Notes under the pieces: model-generated
What the model was told of the DNA's origin: nothing
Database searches by the model: none
What the model saw: the letters and a program-made list of their open reading frames with translations, nothing else
Made by a program: the position numbers and the translations under genes
From: Variovorax paradoxus
GTDB taxonomy: Bacteria > Pseudomonadota > Gammaproteobacteria > Burkholderiales > Burkholderiaceae_C
Reading direction: 5' to 3'
Length of the DNA: 64,000 nt
Assembly: GCF_009755665.1 (NCBI RefSeq)
Contig: NZ_CP046622.1
Span: 1 to 64,000, forward strand
Shown here: in pieces, positions 55,894 to 63,802 of the stretch
How positions within the stretch are numbered: the first letter of the stretch is position 1
How the letters are laid out: each line of letters starts with the position of its first letter

Positions 55894-56508
55894 ATGTTCG
55901 GCATTGCTGACTACGGCGCATTCGTTGTTGCCATCGTCCTCTTTCTCCTGATTCCCGGTCCGGGCAACCTGGCGCTGATCACCTCGACCAGCAAGGGCGG
56001 AATCCGCGGCGGACTGGCTGCCACTTTCGGCGTGATCATTGGCGACCAGTGCCTGATGTGGGCGGCGGTGGCGGGCGTGTCGGCCGTGCTGGCCGCTTAC
56101 CCGACCGCCTTTGCCGCAGTCCAGTGGCTGGGCGCAGCCTACCTTGCCTGGCTCGGCTTCAAGATGCTGCTCGCCAAGCCCGGCGCAGCGCCGATCCTCA
56201 ACATTCGCCCAAGCCACTTCTTGCGGCAGGCGCTGATGATCACCTTGCTCAATCCCAAGGCAATCGTGTTCTACATGGCTTTCTTTCCGCTGTTCGTCGA
56301 TCCGGCGCGCCACCAGGGCGTGGTCACTTTCGGCGCCATGGCGATAACGATTGCAGTGCTCACCTTTATGTACGGCCTCACGTCCACACTGCTCACGCAC
56401 TATCTGGCCGAACGCATCCGAGCCAATCCGCGTATTTCAGGCGCCCTTGAAAAGCTCGCGGGTGTCTTTCTGATTGCCTTCGGCGTCAAGCTCGCCATTT
56501 CCCGCTGA
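55894..56508 (+). CDS. LysE-family amino-acid exporter (RhtB type)
   Basis: Inner-membrane exporter of 204 residues with six predicted helices. Family motifs include LLIPGPGNLALITSTSKGG near the N-terminus, QWLGAAYLAWLGFKML and LLNPKAIVFYMAFFPLFV. LysE/RhtB members export basic, homoserine or threonine-type amino acids; the substrate is unknown. It sits between rsmG and parA, with a seven-base gap before parA, so it may be co-transcribed with the segregation genes. Confidence 0.9.
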   Translation: MFGIADYGAFVVAIVLFLLIPGPGNLALITSTSKGGIRGGLAATFGVIIGDQCLMWAAVAGVSAVLAAYPTAFAAVQWLGAAYLAWLGFKMLLAKPGAAPILNIRPSHFLRQALMITLLNPKAIVFYMAFFPLFVDPARHQGVVTFGAMAITIAVLTFMYGLTSTLLTHYLAERIRANPRISGALEKLAGVFLIAFGVKLAISR

Positions 56509-56515
56509 TCTCCAC

Positions 56516-57427
56516 ATGGCCAAGATTTTCTGTATTGCCAACCAAAAGGGCGGCGTCGGCAAGACCACCACCACCGTCAATCTTGCCGCCGGCTTGGCCA
56601 AGGTCGGCCAGCGGGTGCTGATGATCGACCTCGACCCCCAAGGCAATGCAACCATGGGCTCGGGCATCGACAAGCGCCAGCTGGAGCTGACGGTGTACGA
56701 CGTGCTGCTCGAATCGGCCTCCGTGGCCGAGGCGCGCGTCAAGGCGGACAAGCTGGTGGAGGGCGGCTGCGGCTACGACGTGCTGGGCGCCAACCGCGAA
56801 CTGGCGGGCGCCGAGGTGGAAATGGTGGCACTCGACCGCCGCGAGAAGCGCCTGCGCACCGCGCTGGCCGCCGTCGGCGCCGAGTACGACTTCGTGCTGA
56901 TCGACTGCCCGCCTAGCCTGAGCCTGCTCACGCTCAACGGGCTGTGCGCGGCCCATGGCGTGATCGTGCCGATGCAGTGCGAGTACTTTGCGCTCGAAGG
57001 GCTGACCGATCTGGTCAACACCATCAAGCAGGTGCACGCCAACCTCAACAAGAACCTGCAGATCATCGGCCTGCTGCGCGTGATGTTCGATCCGCGCATC
57101 ACGCTGCAGCAGCAGGTAAGCGAGCAACTCAAGTCTCACTTCGGCGACAAGGTGTTCGACACGGTCATTCCGCGCAATGTGCGGCTTGCCGAGGCGCCAA
57201 GCTACGGACTGCCCGGCGTGGTGTTCGATCCGGCCGCCCGGGGCAGCCAAGCCTTCATCGCCTTTGCCAAGGAATTGGTCGAGAAGATGCCGCCGGCCAG
57301 CGCATTCGCCTCCGGCGCGGTGGCGCCGCCCATCGCGGAGGTTGCGCCGGCCGCTCCGAGCCTGGCGATTCCCGAGGACGTGCTGGCACCTGCCGCCGCA
57401 CCCGATACCAGCGAAAAAAGCATCTGA
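56516..57427 (+). CDS. parA: Chromosome-partitioning ATPase ParA (Soj)
   Basis: Walker-type ATPase of 303 residues that moves ParB-parS complexes. The deviant Walker A KGGVGKTTT (11-19, with K11 and K16) and the switch DLDPQGN and VLIDCPPSL are clear. The chromosomal Soj type has no HTH domain at the N-terminus, as here. A low-complexity Ala/Pro tail of about 35 residues is longer than usual. The start at 56516 (MAKIFCIANQ) is the family start; the earlier in-frame ATG at 56474 lies in lysE. Confidence 0.96.
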   Translation: MAKIFCIANQKGGVGKTTTTVNLAAGLAKVGQRVLMIDLDPQGNATMGSGIDKRQLELTVYDVLLESASVAEARVKADKLVEGGCGYDVLGANRELAGAEVEMVALDRREKRLRTALAAVGAEYDFVLIDCPPSLSLLTLNGLCAAHGVIVPMQCEYFALEGLTDLVNTIKQVHANLNKNLQIIGLLRVMFDPRITLQQQVSEQLKSHFGDKVFDTVIPRNVRLAEAPSYGLPGVVFDPAARGSQAFIAFAKELVEKMPPASAFASGAVAPPIAEVAPAAPSLAIPEDVLAPAAAPDTSEKSI

Positions 57428-57470
57428 CGCCGTCCACCCTGGACGCGCGCCTCAAGTTCTTAGCAAGCAA

Positions 57471-58016
57471 ATGACAATCTCACGCATCCTGCTGCTGCCG
57501 GGCTGGCAGAACAGCGGCCCTGGCCACTGGCAAACCCGTTGGGAGTCGCTGTATGGCGATCACCGCGTCGAGCAGCATGACTGGATGCACCCGTTGCGCG
57601 GCGACTGGTCCGCGCGGCTCGAGGAAGAAGTGCTGGCCGCCTCTGGCCCCGTCGTCTTTGCGGCGCACAGCCTCGGTTGCATCCTGGTGGCCGCCTGGGC
57701 TGCGCATTCGCGCAACACGCACAAGGTGCGCGGCGCACTGCTGGTCGCACCCGGCGACCTGGAACGCGACGACCTGCGCCAGCTGATTCCGGGTTGGGCG
57801 CCCATCGTGCGCAAGCCGCTGCCATTTCCGGCGGTGCTGACCGCCGCCAACGACGATCCGTACTGCGACGCCAAGCGCTCCCGCCAGATGGCGGCCGACT
57901 GGGGCGCGCGCTTTGTCGATGCCGGCGCGGGCGGCCATTTGAACGCCGAGTCCGGCCTGGGCGACTGGCCCGAAGGCCGGCAACTATTGAACGAAATCTC
58001 GAAAGACAAGCACTGA
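57471..58016 (+). CDS. RBBP9/YdeN-type alpha/beta-hydrolase
   Basis: A 181-residue serine hydrolase of the RBBP9/YdeN family. The first strand MTISRILLLPGWQNSGPGHW and the nucleophile motif AAHSLGCILVA (Ser in HSLG) match the family, with late His in GGHLNAESG. Substrate unknown. It lies between parA and parB and its stop codon overlaps the parB start (TGATG), so it is translated with the segregation genes. The position is an odd insertion in the par operon. Confidence 0.88.
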   Translation: MTISRILLLPGWQNSGPGHWQTRWESLYGDHRVEQHDWMHPLRGDWSARLEEEVLAASGPVVFAAHSLGCILVAAWAAHSRNTHKVRGALLVAPGDLERDDLRQLIPGWAPIVRKPLPFPAVLTAANDDPYCDAKRSRQMAADWGARFVDAGAGGHLNAESGLGDWPEGRQLLNEISKDKH

Positions 58017-58966
58017 TGGCGACCAAGAAACCCAAGGGTCTGGGGCGCGGCCTCGAAGCGCTGCTCGGCCCCACGGCCGCACCCGCCGCCGACAACAACA
58101 ACGCAGCGGAAGAGGGCGCCTCGGCGCAGAACCCGAACACGCTGATGCTCGACCAGATGGTGGCCGGCGTTTACCAGCCGCGTACTCGCATGGACGAAGG
58201 CGCGCTGTACGAGCTGGCCGAGAGCATCAAGGTGCAGGGCATCATGCAGCCGATCCTGGTGCGCCGGCTGGACGAGGCATCGGCTGCCGCCAAGAACGCC
58301 GAGTACGAAATCATCGCCGGTGAGCGCCGTTTCCGGGCCGCCAAGCTGGCGGGCCTCGACCGGGTGCCGGTGCTGGTGCGCGACGTGCCCAACGAAGCCG
58401 CGGCCGCCATGTCGCTGATCGAGAACATCCAGCGCGAAGACCTCAACCCGCTTGAAGAAGCCCAAGGCCTGCAACGCTTGGTCTCAGAGTTTGGGCTCAC
58501 TCACGAAGCTGCCGCGCAGGCGGTGGGCCGCTCGCGCAGCGCCGCCAGCAATCTGCTGCGCCTGTTGAACCTGGCCGAGCCGGCGCAGCAGATGCTGATG
58601 GCCGGCGACATCGACATGGGCCACGCCCGCGCCCTGCTGTCGCTGGACCGCGGCACGCAGATCACCGCCGCCAACCAGATCGCCGCCAAGAAAATGTCGG
58701 TGCGCGAGGCCGAGTCGCTGGTGAAGCGCCTTGCCGCCGAATTCACGCTGACCCCGTCGCGCCGTGGCAACGACGGCGAAAAGTCGCGCGACTTGCAGCG
58801 CGTGGAAGAAGAACTGGCCGACCTGCTCACTGCCGAGGTCGAGGTCCGCATCAAGAAGCGCAGCAAGCGCGGCGGCAAGGTCGAGGAGAGCGGGGAGCTC
58901 GCCATTCACTTCGGCTCCATCGAAGCCCTCAACGGCCTGATCGAACGCATCCGCCGAACGGCCTAG
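58016..58966 (+). CDS. parB: Chromosome-partitioning protein ParB (Spo0J)
   Basis: DNA-binding CTPase-clamp protein of 316 residues. After a basic N-terminus (MATKKPKGLGRGLEALLG) it has the ParB/Srx domain with GERRFRAAKLAGL, the arginine patch region IENIQREDLNPLEEAQG, the helix-turn-helix LTHEAAAQAVGRSRSAASNL, and a lysine-rich dimerisation tail. It binds the parS sites at 54615 and 55699. Fourth in the lysE-parA-hydrolase-parB order. Confidence 0.97.
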   Translation: MATKKPKGLGRGLEALLGPTAAPAADNNNAAEEGASAQNPNTLMLDQMVAGVYQPRTRMDEGALYELAESIKVQGIMQPILVRRLDEASAAAKNAEYEIIAGERRFRAAKLAGLDRVPVLVRDVPNEAAAAMSLIENIQREDLNPLEEAQGLQRLVSEFGLTHEAAAQAVGRSRSAASNLLRLLNLAEPAQQMLMAGDIDMGHARALLSLDRGTQITAANQIAAKKMSVREAESLVKRLAAEFTLTPSRRGNDGEKSRDLQRVEEELADLLTAEVEVRIKKRSKRGGKVEESGELAIHFGSIEALNGLIERIRRTA

Positions 58967-59073
58967 CCAGCGGGCTGCGGCTCGGACTTTTGCGCAATTG
59001 CTTCTTGCAATCTTTTACGCGTATCCTCTCCGCTGATTTTCAAATCGCAAATCTCGAGGAGAGGGAGTCCTTC

Positions 59074-59970
59074 ATGAAATTCAACAAGTTTCCCGTCGCG
59101 GCCGTGGCCGTGGGCGCGCTGCTGCTGACTGGCTGCGTGACAACGGACATGCAGATGGGCAGCCAGGCTGCCAAGACCACCGCCACCGGCAGCGCCGCCG
59201 GTTCGGCAACCGCCGGCGAAAGCAGCCAGCTCGAGCGCTGCGAATCTCCGCTCGGCACCGTCTCGCTGATCGAGAACGTGAACTCGGGCTGGTACACCAT
59301 CCTTACCGGCGAATACCGCCTGCCGCCCACGGCCAACCTGCTGCGCCTCTTGGTGCAGCAATCGAACTGCTTCGTGGTGGTCGAGCGCGGCGCGGCCGGC
59401 ATGAACGCCATGAACCGTGAACGCGCGCTCATGCAGTCGGGCGAAATGCGCGGCGGCAGCAATTTCGGCCGCGGCCAGATGGTGGCTTCCGACTACGGGC
59501 TTTCGCCCGAGATCGTCTTCAGCAACAGCGACGCGGGCGGCATCGGCGGCGCCTTGGGCGGCCTGGTGGGCGGCAACCGTGGGCGCGCCCTGGCTGCGGT
59601 CGGCGGCAGCATGCAGACCAAGGAAGCCAATGCGCTCCTGACGCTCATCGACAACCGCTCGGGCGTGCAGGTCGCGGCCTCGGAAGGCAGCGCCTCCAAG
59701 ACCGATTTCGGCGCCTTCGGCTCGGTCTTCGGCGGCCGCGCCGGCGGGGGCCTCGGCGGCTACACGAACACTGCCCAAGGCAAGGTGATCGCCGCGGCCT
59801 TCATGGACGCGTTCAACCAGATGGTTCGCTCGCTGCGCAACTACAAGGCGCAGACGGTGCGCGGCCAGGGCCTGGGCGGCGGTGGCCGCCTGGGCGTGGA
59901 CGGCGGCGCTGCGCCGTCGCAGACGTCGGCACCTGCGGAGCAAGCCGCACCGGCCCGCCGCCGCAGATAA
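59074..59970 (+). CDS. CsgG/HfaB-family lipoprotein
   Basis: Outer-membrane-type lipoprotein of 298 residues with lipobox LLTGC and, downstream, a CsgG-like region with LRLLVQQSNCFVVVERG and glycine-rich turns (GGALGGLVGGNRGRA, GGRAGGGLGGY). CsgG forms the curli secretion pore and HfaB anchors holdfast; no curli or holdfast genes lie nearby, so the partner is unknown. GAGGAGAGGGAG precedes the ATG at 59074. It is followed by a bidirectional terminator. Confidence 0.8.
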   Translation: MKFNKFPVAAVAVGALLLTGCVTTDMQMGSQAAKTTATGSAAGSATAGESSQLERCESPLGTVSLIENVNSGWYTILTGEYRLPPTANLLRLLVQQSNCFVVVERGAAGMNAMNRERALMQSGEMRGGSNFGRGQMVASDYGLSPEIVFSNSDAGGIGGALGGLVGGNRGRALAAVGGSMQTKEANALLTLIDNRSGVQVAASEGSASKTDFGAFGSVFGGRAGGGLGGYTNTAQGKVIAAAFMDAFNQMVRSLRNYKAQTVRGQGLGGGGRLGVDGGAAPSQTSAPAEQAAPARRRR

Positions 59971-59991
59971 AACACGCGGCCATCGCTCAAC

Positions 59992-60029
59992 AAAAAGCCC
60001 GGCGCTCTTGCGAGCCGCCGGGCTTTTTT
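59992..60029. terminator. Bidirectional intrinsic terminator
   Basis: GCCCGGCG / CGCCGGGC arms with flanking A and T runs. It ends both the CsgG-like gene on the plus strand and the FAD oxidase gene on the minus strand. Confidence 0.9.
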
Positions 60030-60045
60030 CTTGTCCTCGAACGGA

Positions 60046-61470
60046 TCAGAGCGCGAAGATCTTTCCGGGATTCATGATGTTCTTGGGATCGAGCGCGCGC
60101 TTGATCGTGCGCATCATGTCGATGGCGCCCACGCCGGCTTCCGTCACCAGGAAGTCCATCTTGTGCAGCCCCACGCCGTGCTCGCCGGTGCAGGTGCCTT
60201 CGAGCGCCAGCGCGCGGCTCACCAGGTCGTGGTTGAGCTTTTCGGCCTTCACGCGCTCTTCGGGAATGTTCGGGTCGAGCAGGTAGCCGAAGTGGAAGTT
60301 GCCGTCGCCCACGTGGCCGACCAGGAAGTAGGGGATGCCGCTGGCGTCGGCCTCGGCCACCGAGTCGAGCAGGCAATCGGCCAGGCGCGAGATCGGCACG
60401 CAGGTGTCGGTGGAGATCACGCGGCAGCCGGGGCGCGACTGCACGGCCGCAAAGTAGCTGTTGTGCCGCGCGGTCCACAGGCGGGTGCGTTCTTCCGGCG
60501 TGCTGGCCCATTCGAAGGCATTGCCGCCGTGGCCGCTCGCGAGCTCCTGCACGGTCTCGGCCTGTTCCTTCACGCCGGCCGGCGAGCCGTGGAATTCCAT
60601 CAGCAGCATCGGCTCTTCGCGCAGGTTGAGCTTGGCGTAGGCGTTCACCATGCGCACCGTGTTCACATCGATGAGTTCCACGCGCGCAATCGGCACGCCG
60701 AGCTGAATGGTTTCGATGGTGGTGCGCACCGCGGCTTCGATGCTCGGGAACGAGCAGATCGCGGCCGACACGGCCTCGGGCAGCGGATAGATGCGCAGCG
60801 TGACCTCGGTGACCACGCCCAGCGTGCCTTCGCTGCCCACCATGAGGCGCGTGAGGTCGTAGCCGGCGGAAGATTTCTTTGCGCGCGTGCCGGTGCGGAT
60901 GACGTCGCCGCTGGCCGTGACCACTTCGAGCGCCAGCACGTTCTCGCGCATCGTGCCGTAGCGCACCGCATTCGTGCCGCTCGCGCGCGTGGCGGTCATG
61001 CCGCCGATGGAGGCGTCGGCACCCGGATCGATGGGGAAGAACAAGCCCGTGCTCTTGATCTCTTCATTGACCTGCTTGCGTGTGACGCCGGGCTGCACCG
61101 TCACCGTGAGGTCGTCGGCATTGACCGACAGCACCTTGTTCATGCGCGACACGTCGATGCTGATGCCGCCTTGCACCGCCAGCAGATGGCCTTCGAGCGA
61201 TGAGCCCACGCCGAACGGAATGACCGGCACGCTGTGCTCGCTCGCGAGCTTCACGGCATCGGCCACGTCCTGCGTGCTTTCGGCAAACACCACGGCCGAA
61301 GGGGGCGGGGCGTCGAACGACGACTCGTCGCGGCCATGCTGCGTGCGCACCGCCATGGCCGTGGAACAGTTGGCGCCGAAGCGAGCCTTCAGCCCGTCGA
61401 TGAGGGCGGCGGGCACGTCGCGCAGATGAAGCTCCGGCAGCAGGTGCGAGGTTTGGGTCGGGGCGTTCAT
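60046..61470 (-). CDS. FAD-linked oxidase, D-lactate dehydrogenase/GlcD type
   Basis: Flavoenzyme of 474 residues with an N-terminal PCMH FAD domain (IPFGVGSSLEGHLLAV, GADASIGGMTATRASGTNAV) and the C-terminal FAD oxidase domain ending in GEHGVGLHKMDFLVTEAG and DPKNIMNPGKIFAL. It probably oxidises D-lactate, glycolate or a 2-hydroxy acid. The start at 61470 has an AGGAGA ribosome site six bases away; an earlier ATG at 61515 is rejected. Single gene converging on the CsgG-like gene. Confidence 0.92.
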   Translation of the reverse strand: MNAPTQTSHLLPELHLRDVPAALIDGLKARFGANCSTAMAVRTQHGRDESSFDAPPPSAVVFAESTQDVADAVKLASEHSVPVIPFGVGSSLEGHLLAVQGGISIDVSRMNKVLSVNADDLTVTVQPGVTRKQVNEEIKSTGLFFPIDPGADASIGGMTATRASGTNAVRYGTMRENVLALEVVTASGDVIRTGTRAKKSSAGYDLTRLMVGSEGTLGVVTEVTLRIYPLPEAVSAAICSFPSIEAAVRTTIETIQLGVPIARVELIDVNTVRMVNAYAKLNLREEPMLLMEFHGSPAGVKEQAETVQELASGHGGNAFEWASTPEERTRLWTARHNSYFAAVQSRPGCRVISTDTCVPISRLADCLLDSVAEADASGIPYFLVGHVGDGNFHFGYLLDPNIPEERVKAEKLNHDLVSRALALEGTCTGEHGVGLHKMDFLVTEAGVGAIDMMRTIKRALDPKNIMNPGKIFAL

Positions 61471-61554
61471 CGGGTGTCTCCTGAATGATGTGGATGCGGG
61501 GCTCTGTTCGGTCATTTTACGGAGCGAGCACCATAATGCGCTTCGGAAAAAGCC

Positions 61555-62055
61555 ATGAACCCTACGACGCTCGCTGCCCTTGCGGCATTTCCCTCACTGC
61601 TCGAAGCGCATTACGCGATCATCCCTGAGGCGCACCGCCACTGGGCCCCGCGGTCATGGGTCGGCGTGCCCAGCGAGGCCTTCACGGCCATCGAGCAGCT
61701 GTGCCATGTGCGGGACATCGAAATCGAGGGCTACCACGAGCGCTTTCGCCGCACGCTGCAAGAAGACACCCCCACGCTGGCGTCGATCGACAGCGAACCG
61801 CTTGCCATCGAACGCGGCTACGGCAAGGCCGACGCGGCGCAAGTGCTGGCCGAATTCCGCATTGCGCGCGCGCAGACGATGGAAATCATCTCGCAGCTGA
61901 GCGACGCGCAACTCGCACGCCCGGCCGTGTTCGAGGGCTACGGACCGCTCACCATGCGCAGCCTCATTCATTACCTTTGCAGCCACGACCAGCAGCATCT
62001 TGCAGGCCTGCAGTGGCTGCTCGGCAAGATCGATGCATCCAAGGTCGGGCAGTAG
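61555..62055 (+). CDS. DinB-family protein
   Basis: A 166-residue four-helix-bundle protein of the DinB superfamily, often metal-binding with three conserved His. The His in EQLCHVRDIEIEG and the HYLCSHDQQHLAGLQWLLG block supply the likely ligands. Family members act in mycothiol or bacillithiol chemistry and damage responses in other bacteria; the role here is unknown. Single gene, 23 bases before the cobalamin adenosyltransferase gene on the same strand. Confidence 0.87.
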   Translation: MNPTTLAALAAFPSLLEAHYAIIPEAHRHWAPRSWVGVPSEAFTAIEQLCHVRDIEIEGYHERFRRTLQEDTPTLASIDSEPLAIERGYGKADAAQVLAEFRIARAQTMEIISQLSDAQLARPAVFEGYGPLTMRSLIHYLCSHDQQHLAGLQWLLGKIDASKVGQ

Positions 62056-62078
62056 AAAACACAAGAACAGGAGCGCCC

Positions 62079-62672
62079 ATGAGCAACCGACTTTCGCAAA
62101 TCGCCACCCGCACCGGCGACGACGGCACCACCGGCCTCGGCGACAACACCCGCGTGCCCAAGGACCACTTGCGCGTGCATGCCATGGGCGACGTGGATGA
62201 GCTCAATTCGCAGATTGGCCTGTTGCTGTGCGAGCCCATGCCAGAGCCCGTGCGCGAGCTGCTGGTCGACGTGCAGCACCAGCTCTTCAACCTGGGCGGT
62301 GAGCTGTCGATGCCGGGCTACACACTGCTGAAGGCCGATGCGCTGCTGCAGCTCGACAACGCCCTTGCCGAACACAACGCCGCCTTGCCGCGCCTTGCTG
62401 AATTCATCCTGCCCGCGGGCACGCGCGCGGCCTCGCTCGCGCACGTGTGCCGCACGGTGGCACGGCGTGCCGAGCGTGCGGTGGTGGCACTCGGCGCCAC
62501 GGCCGAACTCAACGACGCATTGCGCCAGTATCTCAACCGGCTCAGCGACCTGCTCTTCGTGCTCGCACGTGTGCTCAACCGCATGAACGGCGGCGACGAC
62601 GTGTACTGGAAGAGCGAGCGCATGGCGCGCGCAGCGGCCGCCGATGCCAAAGACGAAGGAAGCCCATCATGA
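62079..62672 (+). CDS. Cob(I)alamin adenosyltransferase (PduO type)
   Basis: ATP:corrinoid adenosyltransferase of 197 residues, making adenosylcobalamin. The ATP-binding N-terminus TRTGDDGTTGLGD (11-23) and the conserved C-R-x3-A-R-R-A-E-R block (CRTVARRAERAVV) are clear, with the late NRLSDLLFVLARVLNRMNGG motif. Length and start (MSNRLSQIATRTG) match the family. It overlaps the next gene by four bases (ATGA). Confidence 0.93.
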   Translation: MSNRLSQIATRTGDDGTTGLGDNTRVPKDHLRVHAMGDVDELNSQIGLLLCEPMPEPVRELLVDVQHQLFNLGGELSMPGYTLLKADALLQLDNALAEHNAALPRLAEFILPAGTRAASLAHVCRTVARRAERAVVALGATAELNDALRQYLNRLSDLLFVLARVLNRMNGGDDVYWKSERMARAAAADAKDEGSPS

Positions 62673-63031
62673 AGAAGATGTCCGTCCATGCCCACGCCCT
62701 GGCCGTTGCGGCTGCAGCGGCCCTGCTGCTGTCCGTGCCCACCGTGCATGCGCAGAGCGCCGACAACCCGCCCAAGGCGGAGCGCGCCCACACGCTCAAC
62801 CCGCCGCCGCGCGGCAGCACGGTCGTCAACAGCGTGCAGCGCGGCACCAACGCTGCGGGCCGCGGCATCGACCGCGCGGAAGACGCAACGCGGCGTGGTG
62901 TCAACAACGTGTCGGAAAAAGCCAGCCGGCCGGTGCGCCGAGTGGGCGAGTCTTTTGGGCGCAAGCTGGCACCGGGGTCCAGTGGCCGCGCTGCGCCGCC
63001 GCCTGTGGGGCCGCAAGGGAACGCGCCCTGA
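62669..63031 (+). CDS. Small exported Arg/Ala-rich protein, function unknown
   Basis: A 120-residue protein with a signal peptide (MKKMSVHAHALAVAAAAALL, cleaved after HAQ) and a mature part rich in Arg, Ala, Gly and Pro, probably disordered, with helix-prone segments RGTNAAGRGIDRAEDATRRG. It starts four bases inside the adenosyltransferase gene (ATGA) so it is translated with it, but no functional link is apparent. No family recognised. Confidence 0.65.
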   Translation: MKKMSVHAHALAVAAAAALLLSVPTVHAQSADNPPKAERAHTLNPPPRGSTVVNSVQRGTNAAGRGIDRAEDATRRGVNNVSEKASRPVRRVGESFGRKLAPGSSGRAAPPPVGPQGNAP

Positions 63032-63190
63032 TTGACGTGCTTTGTTCGGGGCGGCGGTTGATCAGCGTTGCACCAGCAGCGTGACCCGGTGCACAGGGCA
63101 TCGGGTGCTCCGCGCAGCGAAATAAAGGAGGAGGGGCGCAGCCCCGGGGGACATTCGCGGAGGGGAGTACCCGGTGGCCTGTGCACGAGC

Positions 63191-63239
63191 CCTGAACAAG
63201 AGCGCCTGAACAAGAGCCAAGAGCGCCTCGACAAAAGCC
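63191..63239 (+). repeat. Imperfect 14-base tandem repeat
   Basis: CCTGAACAAGAGCG and CCTGAACAAGAGCC lie end to end (63191-63218), and a degenerate third copy CCTCGACAAAAGCC follows after seven bases (63226-63239). It sits in the 240-base leader before the CYTH gene. Reading in frame it would encode repeats of E/Q-ERL-N/D-KS, but I see no start for such a peptide. Confidence 0.6.
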
Positions 63240-63271
63240 CCCGAACACGGCAGACAGCGAACAACCAACAA

Positions 63272-63793
63272 ATGGCAAGAAACATTGAGATCAAGGCCCG
63301 CATCGACAGCGTGGAACGCGTGGCGCTCATTGCAGCGAAGTTCGCTGATTCAGGTCCCATCGAAATCGCACAGGACGACACCTTCTTCCGCTGCGAGAAC
63401 AGCGCAGACCGCCTCAAGCTGCGCACCTTCGCGCCCGACCGCGCCGAGCTGATCTTCTATCGCCGCGCGAACAGCAGCGGCCCCAAGGAATCGTTCTACC
63501 TGATCTCGCCCACTACAACGCCGGACACGCTGCGCGAATCGCTCACGCTCGCATGGGGCCAAGCGGGCCGCGTGCGCAAGCAGCGTCGGCTCTTCATTGT
63601 GGGCCGCACGCGGGTGCACCTCGACCGTGTCGAAGGGCTCGGTGAATTTCTCGAGCTTGAAGTGGTTCTGAAAGAAGGCGAATCCGCCGAGGCTGGCGTG
63701 GCCGAGGCCCATGCGCTCATGGCGCAACTCGGCATTGCATCCGACCAGCTGGTGCAGGGCGCCTACGTCGATCTGCTGCAGCAGGCCGCATGA
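63272..63793 (+). CDS. CYTH-fold protein (class IV adenylate cyclase-like)
   Basis: A 173-residue protein of the CYTH superfamily that binds polyphosphates or nucleotides in its tunnel. The N-terminus MARNIEIKAR matches class-IV cyclase-like CYTH proteins, although the first Glu of the ExExK motif is replaced by Asn (N4-x-E6-x-K8). Further blocks are RLKLRTFAPDRAELIFY, RVHLDRVEGLGEFLELEV and a final acidic strand. Whether it makes cyclic AMP is unknown. The start at 63272 has no strong ribosome site. Confidence 0.85.
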   Translation: MARNIEIKARIDSVERVALIAAKFADSGPIEIAQDDTFFRCENSADRLKLRTFAPDRAELIFYRRANSSGPKESFYLISPTTTPDTLRESLTLAWGQAGRVRKQRRLFIVGRTRVHLDRVEGLGEFLELEVVLKEGESAEAGVAEAHALMAQLGIASDQLVQGAYVDLLQQAA

Positions 63794-63802
63794 GCGCTGT
63801 TG

